This document shows positions 8,379 to 16,744 of a DNA stretch of 64,000 nucleotides, one piece after another (position 1 is the stretch's first letter; every line of letters starts with the position of its first letter). This stretch comes from Faecalicatena orotica (GTDB taxonomy: Bacteria > Bacillota > Clostridia > Lachnospirales > Lachnospiraceae). The stretch spans positions 771,089-835,088 of the forward strand of contig NZ_QGDL01000001.1 in NCBI RefSeq assembly GCF_003149245.1. The letters are read 5' to 3'. The position numbers and the translations under genes were made by a program. The notes beneath the pieces were generated by a model. That model made no database searches. It was not told the origin of the DNA and saw nothing but the letters and a program-made list of their open reading frames with translations.

Positions 8379-11031
8379 TATCTTCAAACCTTCTTTCCAG
8401 CCTTGCCTTTGTCTTCTTTTCCCGGTCCTCATCTATCTGCGCCGCCACTTCCAGTCTCATATCCGCGGGACAGACTGCATGATAGCGAAGGATATTCTCA
8501 ATACTCTTTCTGTTCTCCGGCTCCTTGATCCACATCTCATTGAAAGTGTTTCCTACGGTTATGGTCAGGCAGTGCCCCTTTATATCCACGCGCTGTACCG
8601 TCTTTAAAAATGCCCCTCCGGCTTCGCCGTTTTTCTCCACACAGTCACAGAACTCTTCCCAGTTTTCAGGAAGAGAGAAAAAGGAAAATTGCTTCTGTAC
8701 GGCCGGCTTCTCCGTCTCTTCAACCATTTTGACAGATTCCGGCGCCGCTGTCTTCTCAAGCAGATTGGTAAGCCCCCACAGTACCAGCTTTTTATCCAGT
8801 GTATAATCACCCACACATGCCGGACAGCCATCCTCGCAGGGACAGTTTTTCACCATGTGGACTGCATTTTCCAGAATCTTTGGGATCAGGTCGTATATCT
8901 TCTCCGAATATCCCAGCCCGCCCACATACTTATCATAAATAAACATGTATACGACTGCTTCGTCCCTGTCATCCGGAATCAGCGCGTTGCCGGAAACAAC
9001 TACATCAATATCGTCCCGTGCAGCCATCGTAACCATCATCGCCGCGTTCCTGATAGCGTTTGACAGCCCGTCAAAGTGATTGTTCCTCACGAGTTCTCCT
9101 GACTGGTTCCTCTGTAAGAGCCTGCGGAAGACATAGACCACATTCTCCGGGATCTCCAGCCATGTGCTCTCCGTATCATAGTCCTTCTGAAGCGGCACTG
9201 TTAAGCTTACATATCCCAGATTCTGATGATTATGGAACTGAAGCTTCTTAAACATGGAGACCAGTTCGTTCACATTGATATCCCCGAACCGGATGTGCGT
9301 GCGCCCGTAGGGCTCCTCCTGGAAAACCTGAAGGACCCTCGTTTCCTTGGTTCCTGCCGGCACGGTATAAAAATTGCCGTCAAAAGGAATACATCTGGCG
9401 GTACGGCTTTTCAGGTCAAGGCTCAGTACCTCATAGGACGTCCCTTCATGCATATACACCGCCCCCGGGTAAATCTCATGGTATGCCTGGGATTCGTCCA
9501 TCTCCGTAATTTCTCTCTCTTCTTTTTCCAGAATCAGTTTGAACCTCGTCTGGTCCATGTTCCTCAGGCTGTAGTCCCCTGCGGGAAATGCGGGGCCGGA
9601 CCATGCAAACTTCCCTCCCAGACTCTTTAATTCCTCCGCCTTTAGGAGTACTGGGATAACTTCACCCAATGCAGGGAACAGGGCAATATCATCCATCGTC
9701 AGCGGCATCTCGGCCGCGGCGGCACGGATATGCGAAAGCTGGATCAGCAGATTGTCACGGTCCACAATCGCATTCTCGCTCTCCTGACAAAACAGCCAGT
9801 CAGGATCAATGGCTATATACTGGTCAAAGGGCTGGTTTTCCAGTATCAGATAATTTACACATGCGTCCTGCCCTCTCCCGGCCCTCCCTGTCTGCTGCCA
9901 GAAGGAGGCCCTTGTTCCCGGATAGCCGACGATTACCGTCGTATCCAGATTCCCGATATCAATCCCGAGCTCAAGTGCATTCGTAGACACCAGTCCCGAT
10001 AGTTCACCGGAAATCATCTTTCTCTCGATCTCTTTTCGTTCCAGCGGCGTATATCCGCCGCGGTAACCCGCGATCTTCCGGCTGTCCCCCTGTGACAGGA
10101 ACCCCGCTGAATCCAGCTTGTCCCTTGACTCTTTTAAGATAATCTCCACACTTTTCCTGGACCTCGCAAAGGCGATGAAATGATGGTTCTCTTCGACGAG
10201 CCGCGGAAGCAGGTCCGTAGCCACTGCGGTAGAAGAATATCTTCCATAAACCTTGTCATTGGAGCCTTTGATGACAGGCGGCTGTATGATCCGGTATTCC
10301 TTTTCGGGGCACGGGGAACCGTCACGTGAGATCAGGGTGAACTTCCCGCCGCATATATTCTCCGCCAGTTCAGTCGGATTCGCAATCGTGGCAGAACTGC
10401 AGAGAAACTGCGGGGATGACCCATAATAACTGCATACCCTCTTAAGCCTCCTGAAAATATTGGCCAGATGGGAGCCGAACGCCCCACGGTAGCTGTGCAG
10501 CTCGTCGATCACCACGTATCTGAGGTTTGTAAAAATAAAGTCAAAACCATACTTACTGTGATTCGGCAGGAATGCACCGTTTAGCATCTCCGGATTCGTA
10601 AGAATGATATTCGCGCTCTTCCGGATTCTGCTGCGCTCCCGGGGCGGGGTGTCACCGTCGTATACCCCGGCCGATACCCGCCCTTCCCCAAAGTATTCGA
10701 GCCACGGCTTCAGTGCACGGAACTGGTCGGCTGCAAGCGCTTTCGTCGGATAGACAAAGACGGCCCTCGTCAGCGGGTCATCCAGGACCGACTGCAGCAC
10801 AGGCAGAAGGAAACTTAACGTCTTCCCGCTGGCAGTCGAGGTCGTAATCACCACGTTCTCTTTCCTGAGGGCAGCCTCAAACATCTCTGCCTGATGGGAA
10901 TATAGTTTCTCTATTTTACTCTGCCCTAAGAAGCTTTTAATCTCTTTCTGTAAACCAGCCGGGAAAGCGGCATACTCTGCCCCTCTTCTGGCCAGTCTTT
11001 CCCTGTGTATGATCAAATCCTGAATCTCCAT
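8368..11031 (-). CDS. MrfA-like DEAD/DEAH-box helicase with DUF1998 domain
   Basis: An 887-residue superfamily 2 helicase. The N-terminal RecA fold has Walker A TASGKT, a YPTKALAADQ motif and DEAH-type DELH; the second fold has STNALELGIDIG and QQTGRAGRG. A DUF1998 region follows, with four clustered cysteines (NCPCEDGCPACVG) near residue 740 that should bind metal. Bacillus MrfA (YprA) repairs mitomycin-type adducts. This protein is about 130 residues longer than MrfA; the extra C-terminus (LTITVGNTFNEMWI onward) looks like the C-terminal domain of the DnaX tau/gamma subunit. ATG 11031 is preceded by GGGAG. The next gene overlaps it and encodes a UvrD-like helicase. Family certain, repair role inferred. 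Confidence 0.9.
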   Translation of the reverse strand: MEIQDLIIHRERLARRGAEYAAFPAGLQKEIKSFLGQSKIEKLYSHQAEMFEAALRKENVVITTSTASGKTLSFLLPVLQSVLDDPLTRAVFVYPTKALAADQFRALKPWLEYFGEGRVSAGVYDGDTPPRERSRIRKSANIILTNPEMLNGAFLPNHSKYGFDFIFTNLRYVVIDELHSYRGAFGSHLANIFRRLKRVCSYYGSSPQFLCSSATIANPTELAENICGGKFTLISRDGSPCPEKEYRIIQPPVIKGSNDKVYGRYSSTAVATDLLPRLVEENHHFIAFARSRKSVEIILKESRDKLDSAGFLSQGDSRKIAGYRGGYTPLERKEIERKMISGELSGLVSTNALELGIDIGNLDTTVIVGYPGTRASFWQQTGRAGRGQDACVNYLILENQPFDQYIAIDPDWLFCQESENAIVDRDNLLIQLSHIRAAAAEMPLTMDDIALFPALGEVIPVLLKAEELKSLGGKFAWSGPAFPAGDYSLRNMDQTRFKLILEKEEREITEMDESQAYHEIYPGAVYMHEGTSYEVLSLDLKSRTARCIPFDGNFYTVPAGTKETRVLQVFQEEPYGRTHIRFGDINVNELVSMFKKLQFHNHQNLGYVSLTVPLQKDYDTESTWLEIPENVVYVFRRLLQRNQSGELVRNNHFDGLSNAIRNAAMMVTMAARDDIDVVVSGNALIPDDRDEAVVYMFIYDKYVGGLGYSEKIYDLIPKILENAVHMVKNCPCEDGCPACVGDYTLDKKLVLWGLTNLLEKTAAPESVKMVEETEKPAVQKQFSFFSLPENWEEFCDCVEKNGEAGGAFLKTVQRVDIKGHCLTITVGNTFNEMWIKEPENRKSIENILRYHAVCPADMRLEVAAQIDEDREKKTKARLERRFEDIVL

Positions 11032-11101
11032 ATCCGTAATCTCCCATAAAACATTTCTGTTACTCAATCCCAAACCAAAACAAATGTTCTTTTTATTATA
11101 G

Positions 11102-11157
11102 CATATCCCCACTGGGAATTTCAATGCCGCAAAAGCATTGACTCCAGTGGGGATATG
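11102..11157. terminator. long hairpin, probable terminator of the GAF-receiver gene
   Basis: A perfect 14-bp inverted repeat (11102-11115 with 11144-11157) encloses a second small stem (11122-11126 with 11136-11140). It lies just after the GAF-receiver gene on the minus strand. The following bases (TATAATAAAAAG) are A/T-rich but not a clean U-tract, so termination is likely rather than certain. Confidence 0.5.
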
Positions 11158-11167
11158 TAAAGGGGGA

Positions 11168-12187
11168 CTAATATTGGGATTTACCGACAATCCCTTCGGA
11201 TTTCTTTATGTTAACTCCAGACAACGCATCTGCCACGGCATTCTGTAATTCTTCCATCTGGTAAGGTTTTGTTAAAAGTGCACACCCTCCGGCTTTGGCA
11301 CCCTCCTGTACTGTCTGTGCGTCGGAGTGGGCGGTAAGGAACACGACCGGAATTTCGTTTCTGGCCCGCAGCTCCCTGCAAAAGTCGAGGCCGTTCCCAT
11401 CCGGCAGGTCAATATCAAGAACAATCGCATCCGGCGTTGTTTTATGCAAAATTGTCCTTGCTTCCCACAATGTTCCCGCACTTAAGATGGAATATCCTTC
11501 CGGGCGCAGGACACGTTCGTTCAGACGCAGCAGCTGCGGACTGTCATCCACCAGAAGAACAGTCTTTCCCGTATGCAGTGCGTCCGTCTTTGGCCTTTTC
11601 TTATGGGAATAGCTTTCCCGAAGCCTTGACAGTTCCCGCTGGCTGACCAGTGAGCAGACAAAATAGGCCAGTACGTCAAATACCACCGAGATGTGTTCCA
11701 TCTTCTCTGGCGGAGGATTATCTGTCCCTAAAAAACCATACATTTTTCCCTGGGCTAGCAGAGGACTCAGAATGATGGACTGGATTTTCTGGGGCTGTAA
11801 AAACTCATAAATCAGCGTGTCCTTTTCCCTCAGCAGTTCCACGTCCGGTTCAATGATGTTCTCACCTTTCGTCAACTGCCCGTACCAGGGAAGCAGGTCT
11901 TTTTTCGCCACATAAGGCAGTTCTTCGATGCCGGACGATATTCCAGCCCTGCACCATTCATAAGTGTTGCGGATGTGCTGGCGGTCCATTTCTTCAAAAA
12001 CGTATACCCGGTCACACTCCAGCTGTTCTCCCAAAAAACAGAGAAGCCGCTTAAGCCCTTCCTCCGCATCCGGGGCCTTCCTGATCTTCTTCAGACATTC
12101 CCCTACAAACTGCTCGTTGCGCGCAGCACTCTCCTCACAGGACCGGTTCGGGGGGCATCCAGCAATACCCGCTGAATTCATTTTCAT
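11168..12187 (-). CDS. GAF-like domain plus receiver domain protein without output domain
   Basis: A 339-residue cytoplasmic protein. Residues about 35-195 form a GAF-like sensor region (ERVYVFEE-type strand, EWCRAGI, IQSIILSPLLAQGKMYGFLG). Residues about 218-330 form a receiver domain with acidic pair VDDS, phospho-Asp in VLDIDLPDGNG, Thr in FLTAHSD and Lys in LLTKPYQ. There is no DNA-binding or enzymatic domain after it. Its receiver resembles that of the OmpR regulator encoded just upstream (both have LPDG.GL.FC.E), which suggests duplication. I start at ATG 12187, 7-8 bases after GAGGAGGGAC. It may be a phosphate sink, a shuttle, or a single-domain responder for the neighbouring kinase. 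Confidence 0.8.
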   Translation of the reverse strand: MKMNSAGIAGCPPNRSCEESAARNEQFVGECLKKIRKAPDAEEGLKRLLCFLGEQLECDRVYVFEEMDRQHIRNTYEWCRAGISSGIEELPYVAKKDLLPWYGQLTKGENIIEPDVELLREKDTLIYEFLQPQKIQSIILSPLLAQGKMYGFLGTDNPPPEKMEHISVVFDVLAYFVCSLVSQRELSRLRESYSHKKRPKTDALHTGKTVLLVDDSPQLLRLNERVLRPEGYSILSAGTLWEARTILHKTTPDAIVLDIDLPDGNGLDFCRELRARNEIPVVFLTAHSDAQTVQEGAKAGGCALLTKPYQMEELQNAVADALSGVNIKKSEGIVGKSQY

Positions 12188-12221
12188 ATGCTGTCCCTCC
12201 TCTTTTATATCACGCATCGGA

Positions 12222-12398
12222 TTAGGGGCAGGGTACCTGACAATTTTCATTCACCAGCCTGTCCAAAAGCAGCATTAGTTCGAGATCACTTTTAAACGAT
12301 ATGGTTTTCCCGTTTGTTTTTACTTTTCCCTGCCATATATAATTCTGTACTTCCTCTATGCAAACTTCAAAAGTTACCTCTTGATATTCCTTTTCCAT
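12222..12398 (-). CDS. 58-residue conserved small protein
   Basis: A short gene with a strong ribosome-binding site (AAGGAGG, 9 bases before ATG 12398). The product contains an EVQNYIWQGKV stretch followed by GKTISFKSDLELMLLLDRLV. This arrangement, a beta strand with aromatic-WQG then an LELL-type helix, recalls small Lachnospiraceae proteins I have seen in this form, though none has an assigned function. It ends 34 bases before the GAF-receiver start, so both are probably on one transcript that begins after the terminator at 12443-12478. It could be a small adaptor of the receiver protein; that is a guess from position. Confidence 0.7.
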   Translation of the reverse strand: MEKEYQEVTFEVCIEEVQNYIWQGKVKTNGKTISFKSDLELMLLLDRLVNENCQVPCP

Positions 12399-12442
12399 AA
12401 AAACTGCCTCCTTCCTTTATTCTAGGATAGCAAAAAAAGGGA

Positions 12443-12478
12443 TAAAAAACGCGAACCTTACCAAAATGTCAGGTTCGC
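12443..12478 (-). terminator. intrinsic terminator of the kinase/OmpR regulator operon
   Basis: The stem 12451-12458 pairs with 12471-12478 and is followed on the minus strand by GTTTTTTATC. It sits 22 bases after the regulator stop codon and separates this operon from the 58-aa/GAF-receiver genes. Confidence 0.8.
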
Positions 12479-12499
12479 ATTGATCCACTCGGAATGTTA

Positions 12500-13216
12500 T
12501 TATTTTTTCTGAGGTTTGTCCTCCATAATCTCCAGCAGGTAACCCTCGTTCCGAAAGGTCATCAGGGATACTTTCCCGCCGGACAACGCCAGTTTATTCT
12601 TCAGCCGGGACATGCATTTCCAAATGGCGCTGGCATTCCCTGATAAAGGCTGTTTCCAAACCCCCTCATAGATTTCCTTCGCCGGAATAGTCCTGCCTTC
12701 ATTTTTTAATAGGTAGAGCAGGACAGAAAATTCCCTCGCTGCAAGCAGCATATCTTCACCGTTCAAGAAAGCACGCAGGGCTACGGTATCCAGCACAAGC
12801 GGTCCCCGCGTGATGGTCTTTGCCTGCTCCGTATCCCGCCGGTTCATCCGCACAAGACGAAGCTGTGCCTTGACACGGGCCACAAATTCATCTACATCAT
12901 ACGGCTTTGTGATATAGTCATTGCCGCCCGCTACAAGTCCCTCGATGATCTCACTCTTTTCATCCAGGGCCGTCAGAAACAACACCGGGGCCGACGTGGT
13001 CGGCCGTATTTCCTCACAGAATGCAAGGCCACTTCCGTCCGGCAGCATGATGTCCAGCACCAGCACATCGGGCGTATGCGTCTGAAGCAGTTTCCGTGCC
13101 CCTGAAAGCGCTGCCGCGCACAGCACAAAAAATCCCTCACGCTCCAGAATACGGCGGTTGATTCGCTGAATATTCTTATCGTCCTCCACCAGCAGGATTA
13201 TCCCTGTCTCTTTCAT
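12500..13216 (-). CDS. OmpR/PhoB-type response regulator
   Basis: A 238-residue regulator. The receiver domain (1-120) has acidic VEDD, phospho-Asp near residue 55 in LVLDIMLPDG, Thr in FLTALDE and Lys in YITKPYD. The C-terminal winged helix (about 135-235) includes LLAAREFSVLLYLL and a TFRNEGYLLE hairpin. ATG 13216 has a near-perfect AAGGAGG 6 bases upstream, and the frame upstream of it belongs to the overlapping kinase gene. The start lies 41 bases inside the end of the kinase gene, so the pair is translationally coupled. Targets are unknown; the adjacent small-protein/GAF-receiver unit is one candidate. Confidence 0.93.
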   Translation of the reverse strand: MKETGIILLVEDDKNIQRINRRILEREGFFVLCAAALSGARKLLQTHTPDVLVLDIMLPDGSGLAFCEEIRPTTSAPVLFLTALDEKSEIIEGLVAGGNDYITKPYDVDEFVARVKAQLRLVRMNRRDTEQAKTITRGPLVLDTVALRAFLNGEDMLLAAREFSVLLYLLKNEGRTIPAKEIYEGVWKQPLSGNASAIWKCMSRLKNKLALSGGKVSLMTFRNEGYLLEIMEDKPQKK

Positions 13217-15155
13217 GTTCAACCTCCTTCGCCGGCAGTGTAAACCACACTTCCGCCCCTTTGCCTTCCTCACTCTGAACGCCGATCTGGCCGCCATGCC
13301 CTTCGATAATTGTTTTACAGATGGTAAGTCCCAGACCCGTAACTCCTTCATCACCACGCCGGAACCGCTCGAATACATGAGGCAGCAGCTCCCGGCTGAT
13401 ACCGTCCCCGTCATCGGCAACACTCACCCGCACCTGATGTTCCAGCGCTTCTGCCCGGACGAGGACAGTCCCGTTCTTTGTATGCCGGTTGGCGTTGCTC
13501 AGCAGGTTAATCAACACCTGCACAAGCTGGTCGGCACTTCCCTCCACCGGGGGCAGCCCCGGCTCTGTCTTTGCTGTCAGGGTGTTCCCCTGCCGGGCAA
13601 ACATGGACTGGTAAATCCTCACCGTTTCCACGATCAGAGACTCCAGATCCAGCCTTTTACACACGGAATCAGTCCCCTGCATACGTCCAAGTCCTACAAG
13701 GCTTGTTACCATCTGGGCAAGCCGTCTGGCCTCGGTGGAGATCGCATTTAAGTCCGCTACCGTTTCCTCATCCACCACACCGGTCCCGATATTCTGGGCT
13801 GCAAACTGTGCGTTGACCGAAATGACCGTTAATGGTGTTTTCATCTCATGGGACATATCGGTGTAGAACTGATTCTTCATACGGTTCATCTCCGCCATCA
13901 TTTCCTTTTCGGCAGCCATTCGTTCCTCACGCTCTTTCGCCCGGCGCACCTCACTCATAGTGCCAAAAAACAGGGCTGTCATGGCAAATAGTACGAACAC
14001 CGCCATTGACATTTCCGAAACGGCAAAGCGAAGTGCAGGCAGCATATGGATGTCCATATGGTACAGCATATCCCACAGGGCCGCAAACAACAGGAACGCA
14101 AAGCCAGCCAGCACGGCAAGCTGTCCGGTATCAGGCCGCTGTTTCTGAAAGATAAGCCGGATAAAGAAATACAGGCCGATCAGCCCCAGTATCCCGACAC
14201 GCCATACTGCGGTATAGGATATCAGCAGGGTTGGGCCGAATATGTCAATGGCAGCAAAGCACCCGCACAGAATACTCGCGGCAGGCGGGAACCATTTCTG
14301 CAGTACACCGGGAAAGAGCAGGTACAGAAGCCACACCAGCAGGATACCGCTTAACGGCATCGTTAAGTATTCCAGCCGGAAGATTACCGTCCACGGCAGA
14401 TTTGGAAGTACCGCCCCCAGTATGCGCTGCCCGGTGACACCGGTGCGGATAAACCACGTCAGACAAAATAGTGCAAACAATAGGTTCGGTTTGTAATGCT
14501 GCATCATCGTGTAAAGAACCATATGGACGATAAACAGTACCAGATAACACCCCATAAGTACGACTTCCGGACAAAGGTTCCTCAAGACATACCGGTTGAT
14601 CTGTTCCGGCAGGCCTATGTAAAGAGTTCCGTGGGTGCCGCTGTCCTTATGGGTAAAGTTGGACGCCTGCTGTACAATGACTATCTCACCATTCTCGTCA
14701 GGGGATACCGGGAGTACATAGAATTTTACACCCGGTGTGGTTGTTTCCCGGTTTTCCCCCGGAACACCGGCCTCAAAAAGCAGTTCGCCGTTTACATACA
14801 TACGGCTTGCAAAGTCCACACTGTACCCGCAGATGAGATAGCTGCCCCGGGGGACCTTCAGCCGCATCCGGCTTGTGGCATACTGGGTCCCGTTATCTGG
14901 CTGACCAAGACAGATATCCGTGCGTCCTGAAAATTCCTGCGGGGTCAGCAGGGCATCCGGCACATATTCCACATCGCCGGTAACTCGTACATTCTTCTGC
15001 ATAAGACCGGAACTGGTTAAATCCCATTCGCCGTTTGCCGAGGTCATGACTGTGGTTTCGCCCGTGCGCGGCTTTACGCCCCACACTATCAGCATCAGGA
15101 CGACAATCAGGGGTAGAATGGCAGCAAGTATCCTTTTTTCTTTTTTCTCTGACAT
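13176..15155 (-). CDS. 7TMR-DISM-type membrane sensor histidine kinase
   Basis: A 659-residue kinase. One N-terminal membrane segment precedes an extracytoplasmic beta-rich sensor region (about 35-200) with the pattern VPRGSYLICGYSVDFASRMYVNG seen in 7TMR-DISM extracellular domains. About seven hydrophobic helices follow (200-400), then HisKA with MSHEMKTPLT (His near residue 436) and a HATPase domain with LLSNANRHT, DDGDGIS and GLGLTICK. ATG 15155 has GGGGA upstream; the frame continues upstream without a site. The extracellular domain of this class is thought to bind carbohydrates or their derivatives. It phosphorylates the downstream OmpR-type regulator, with which it overlaps. Ligand unknown. 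Confidence 0.9.
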   Translation of the reverse strand: MSEKKEKRILAAILPLIVVLMLIVWGVKPRTGETTVMTSANGEWDLTSSGLMQKNVRVTGDVEYVPDALLTPQEFSGRTDICLGQPDNGTQYATSRMRLKVPRGSYLICGYSVDFASRMYVNGELLFEAGVPGENRETTTPGVKFYVLPVSPDENGEIVIVQQASNFTHKDSGTHGTLYIGLPEQINRYVLRNLCPEVVLMGCYLVLFIVHMVLYTMMQHYKPNLLFALFCLTWFIRTGVTGQRILGAVLPNLPWTVIFRLEYLTMPLSGILLVWLLYLLFPGVLQKWFPPAASILCGCFAAIDIFGPTLLISYTAVWRVGILGLIGLYFFIRLIFQKQRPDTGQLAVLAGFAFLLFAALWDMLYHMDIHMLPALRFAVSEMSMAVFVLFAMTALFFGTMSEVRRAKEREERMAAEKEMMAEMNRMKNQFYTDMSHEMKTPLTVISVNAQFAAQNIGTGVVDEETVADLNAISTEARRLAQMVTSLVGLGRMQGTDSVCKRLDLESLIVETVRIYQSMFARQGNTLTAKTEPGLPPVEGSADQLVQVLINLLSNANRHTKNGTVLVRAEALEHQVRVSVADDGDGISRELLPHVFERFRRGDEGVTGLGLTICKTIIEGHGGQIGVQSEEGKGAEVWFTLPAKEVEHERDRDNPAGGGR

Positions 15156-15244
15156 TTCACCGTCCCCTTTACTCTCTTTTATGGGTCGATTATACCAGAT
15201 AATTTCAAGTATAGGAACAAAATTCCATTGATTTATTGTATCCC

Positions 15245-15284
15245 ACACAAAAATCCGCAGGAATCATCCCGCGGATTTTTGTGT
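15245..15284 (-). terminator. intrinsic terminator of the M60/surface-protein operon
   Basis: A perfect 14-bp inverted repeat (15245-15258 with 15271-15284, 12-base loop) whose descending arm on the minus strand contains ATTTTTGTGT. It lies 11 bases after the stop codon of the anchored protein. Confidence 0.75.
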
Positions 15285-15295
15285 TTCTTATGATT

Positions 15296-16732
15296 TTATT
15301 TCCGTATTCTCCGCCATATTACTGTTGCGATTAAGGCTGCCGCCGCAATAGCCAGTAATACGATATACAGCACAACCGGACTGTTATCTCCCGTCGCCAC
15401 ATTGCCCTTCTGCAAGTCTTTCTTTCCATCAGTGCCGCCGGAAGCCTCCTGTCCTCCCGGTACCGGGAATTTACCTGCTTCTTTGACTTCCTTAGTCGTC
15501 AGTACATAGCTGGAACAGTGTGTCAGTTCAAATACTACATATCCTCCATTAACGATAATCTCCTTCTGTACCGGCTCCAGCGCCTTCTTATCTGGATTGT
15601 AATAGTACAGGTACAGCTTCTGCCCATCCGCAAACACACTGCCTGCATATACTTTCACTTCCGCAGGGCCGGGCAGCTTACCGCTGTGTGAGAATTCAAG
15701 GAACAGATTCTGTGCCCCCTTCTGGAGAAGCTTCCCGATGTCAGGGCTGCTGATTAGTGACGTTATCCTGAAGTCCATGACGATGTTCTCATTCGTGATC
15801 TGATCTCCGCGGAATGTGAAGGAATATAGAAGGCCTCCATCGTCTTCCACTGCAAATGTCAGCGACTTATCGGTCCCCTTAAGAGCCTGAAAAACGGTTT
15901 TCTGATCTTCGTCCGACAGTACAGCGTCTTTTCCAATCTTATATGTGATCTGGGCTGTTTGTCCCTCCTCCAGCTCTTTCACCACATCTTTTACGTTATC
16001 GTATACAGCATCTGCATCCGGCTGTCCCGGGGTACCGGGATTCTCCGGTACATCTGGGTTGCCTGGCTGCTCCGGGTTATCTGGCTGCCCCGGGTTATCT
16101 GGTATGTTCGGGTTATCCGGTTGTCCGGAATCCCCCGGTACATCAGGATTATCTGTTCCACCCGGATTATCCGGATGGTCTGGCTGTCCCGGTTCATCCG
16201 GGCTGTCTGTACCGCTGACCCTCTTCAGATTTACAGCCATATCCGCCAGGTCCCCTGACTGGATTTCTCCTACGGCATGGCTCTGGCTGACTGTTTTCAC
16301 AGAGACCGGCTGTATCATAATCTCACATTCTGAATCATCCATATCAAGGCTCACGGTACCGATAGAGCAGCTTTTTGTGTCTTTATCAAACAGTAATTTT
16401 GTATCCGAGAGAAAGATATTTAATTCCTTCTTTTGAGGATTGTACCTGTAATCAGATATACGGTATGCCCCTGCACCTGACTGGTCAAAGGATACGGATA
16501 CCCCGGGGTTATCCCCCGTGATATCTGTAACCAGCATCGTAATCTGCATGGTTGTCACTGCATTGTTCACAAGTTCCTTATTTGGTGCAAAGATAAGCTG
16601 TGCACTCTCCTGCTTTTCATCTGCTTTCCATTGAATGAATGTATCATTCTTCGCATCCTGAGCCGATACAGGCAGACAGTATCCGAAGATCACAAGCAGA
16701 AGAACCGGTAATATTCTTTTTAATCTCTTCAC
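15296..16732 (-). CDS. wall-anchored surface protein with cohesin-like domain and PGQPDNP repeats
   Basis: A 478-residue secreted protein. A signal peptide ends near VSAQ. Residues about 30-170 form a beta-rich domain of cohesin size (ISDYRYNPQKKELNIFLS, SIGTVSLDM). A Pro/Gly/Asn/Asp-rich spacer of PGQPDNP-like units (about 175-245) would span the wall. A second domain follows (ITYKIGKDAVLSDEDQ to YVLTTKEV), then a sorting signal: VATGDNS, a hydrophobic helix and a basic RRIRK tail. The motif is a degenerate LPXTG, common in clostridia. I prefer GTG 16732, 7 bases from GGAGGG, over TTG 16738. It follows the M60 peptidase gene by 12 bases and should be co-transcribed. The cohesin call is by length and strand pattern only. 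Confidence 0.8.
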   Translation of the reverse strand: MKRLKRILPVLLLVIFGYCLPVSAQDAKNDTFIQWKADEKQESAQLIFAPNKELVNNAVTTMQITMLVTDITGDNPGVSVSFDQSGAGAYRISDYRYNPQKKELNIFLSDTKLLFDKDTKSCSIGTVSLDMDDSECEIMIQPVSVKTVSQSHAVGEIQSGDLADMAVNLKRVSGTDSPDEPGQPDHPDNPGGTDNPDVPGDSGQPDNPNIPDNPGQPDNPEQPGNPDVPENPGTPGQPDADAVYDNVKDVVKELEEGQTAQITYKIGKDAVLSDEDQKTVFQALKGTDKSLTFAVEDDGGLLYSFTFRGDQITNENIVMDFRITSLISSPDIGKLLQKGAQNLFLEFSHSGKLPGPAEVKVYAGSVFADGQKLYLYYYNPDKKALEPVQKEIIVNGGYVVFELTHCSSYVLTTKEVKEAGKFPVPGGQEASGGTDGKKDLQKGNVATGDNSPVVLYIVLLAIAAAALIATVIWRRIRK

Positions 16733-16744
16733 ATTCAATCCCTC

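Noticed and set aside
15945-16436. 163-codon plus-strand ORF rich in Gly/Ser/Pro/Cys opposite the surface protein
   Set aside because: It mirrors the PGQPDNP repeat of the real gene; the composition is a by-product of the repeat.
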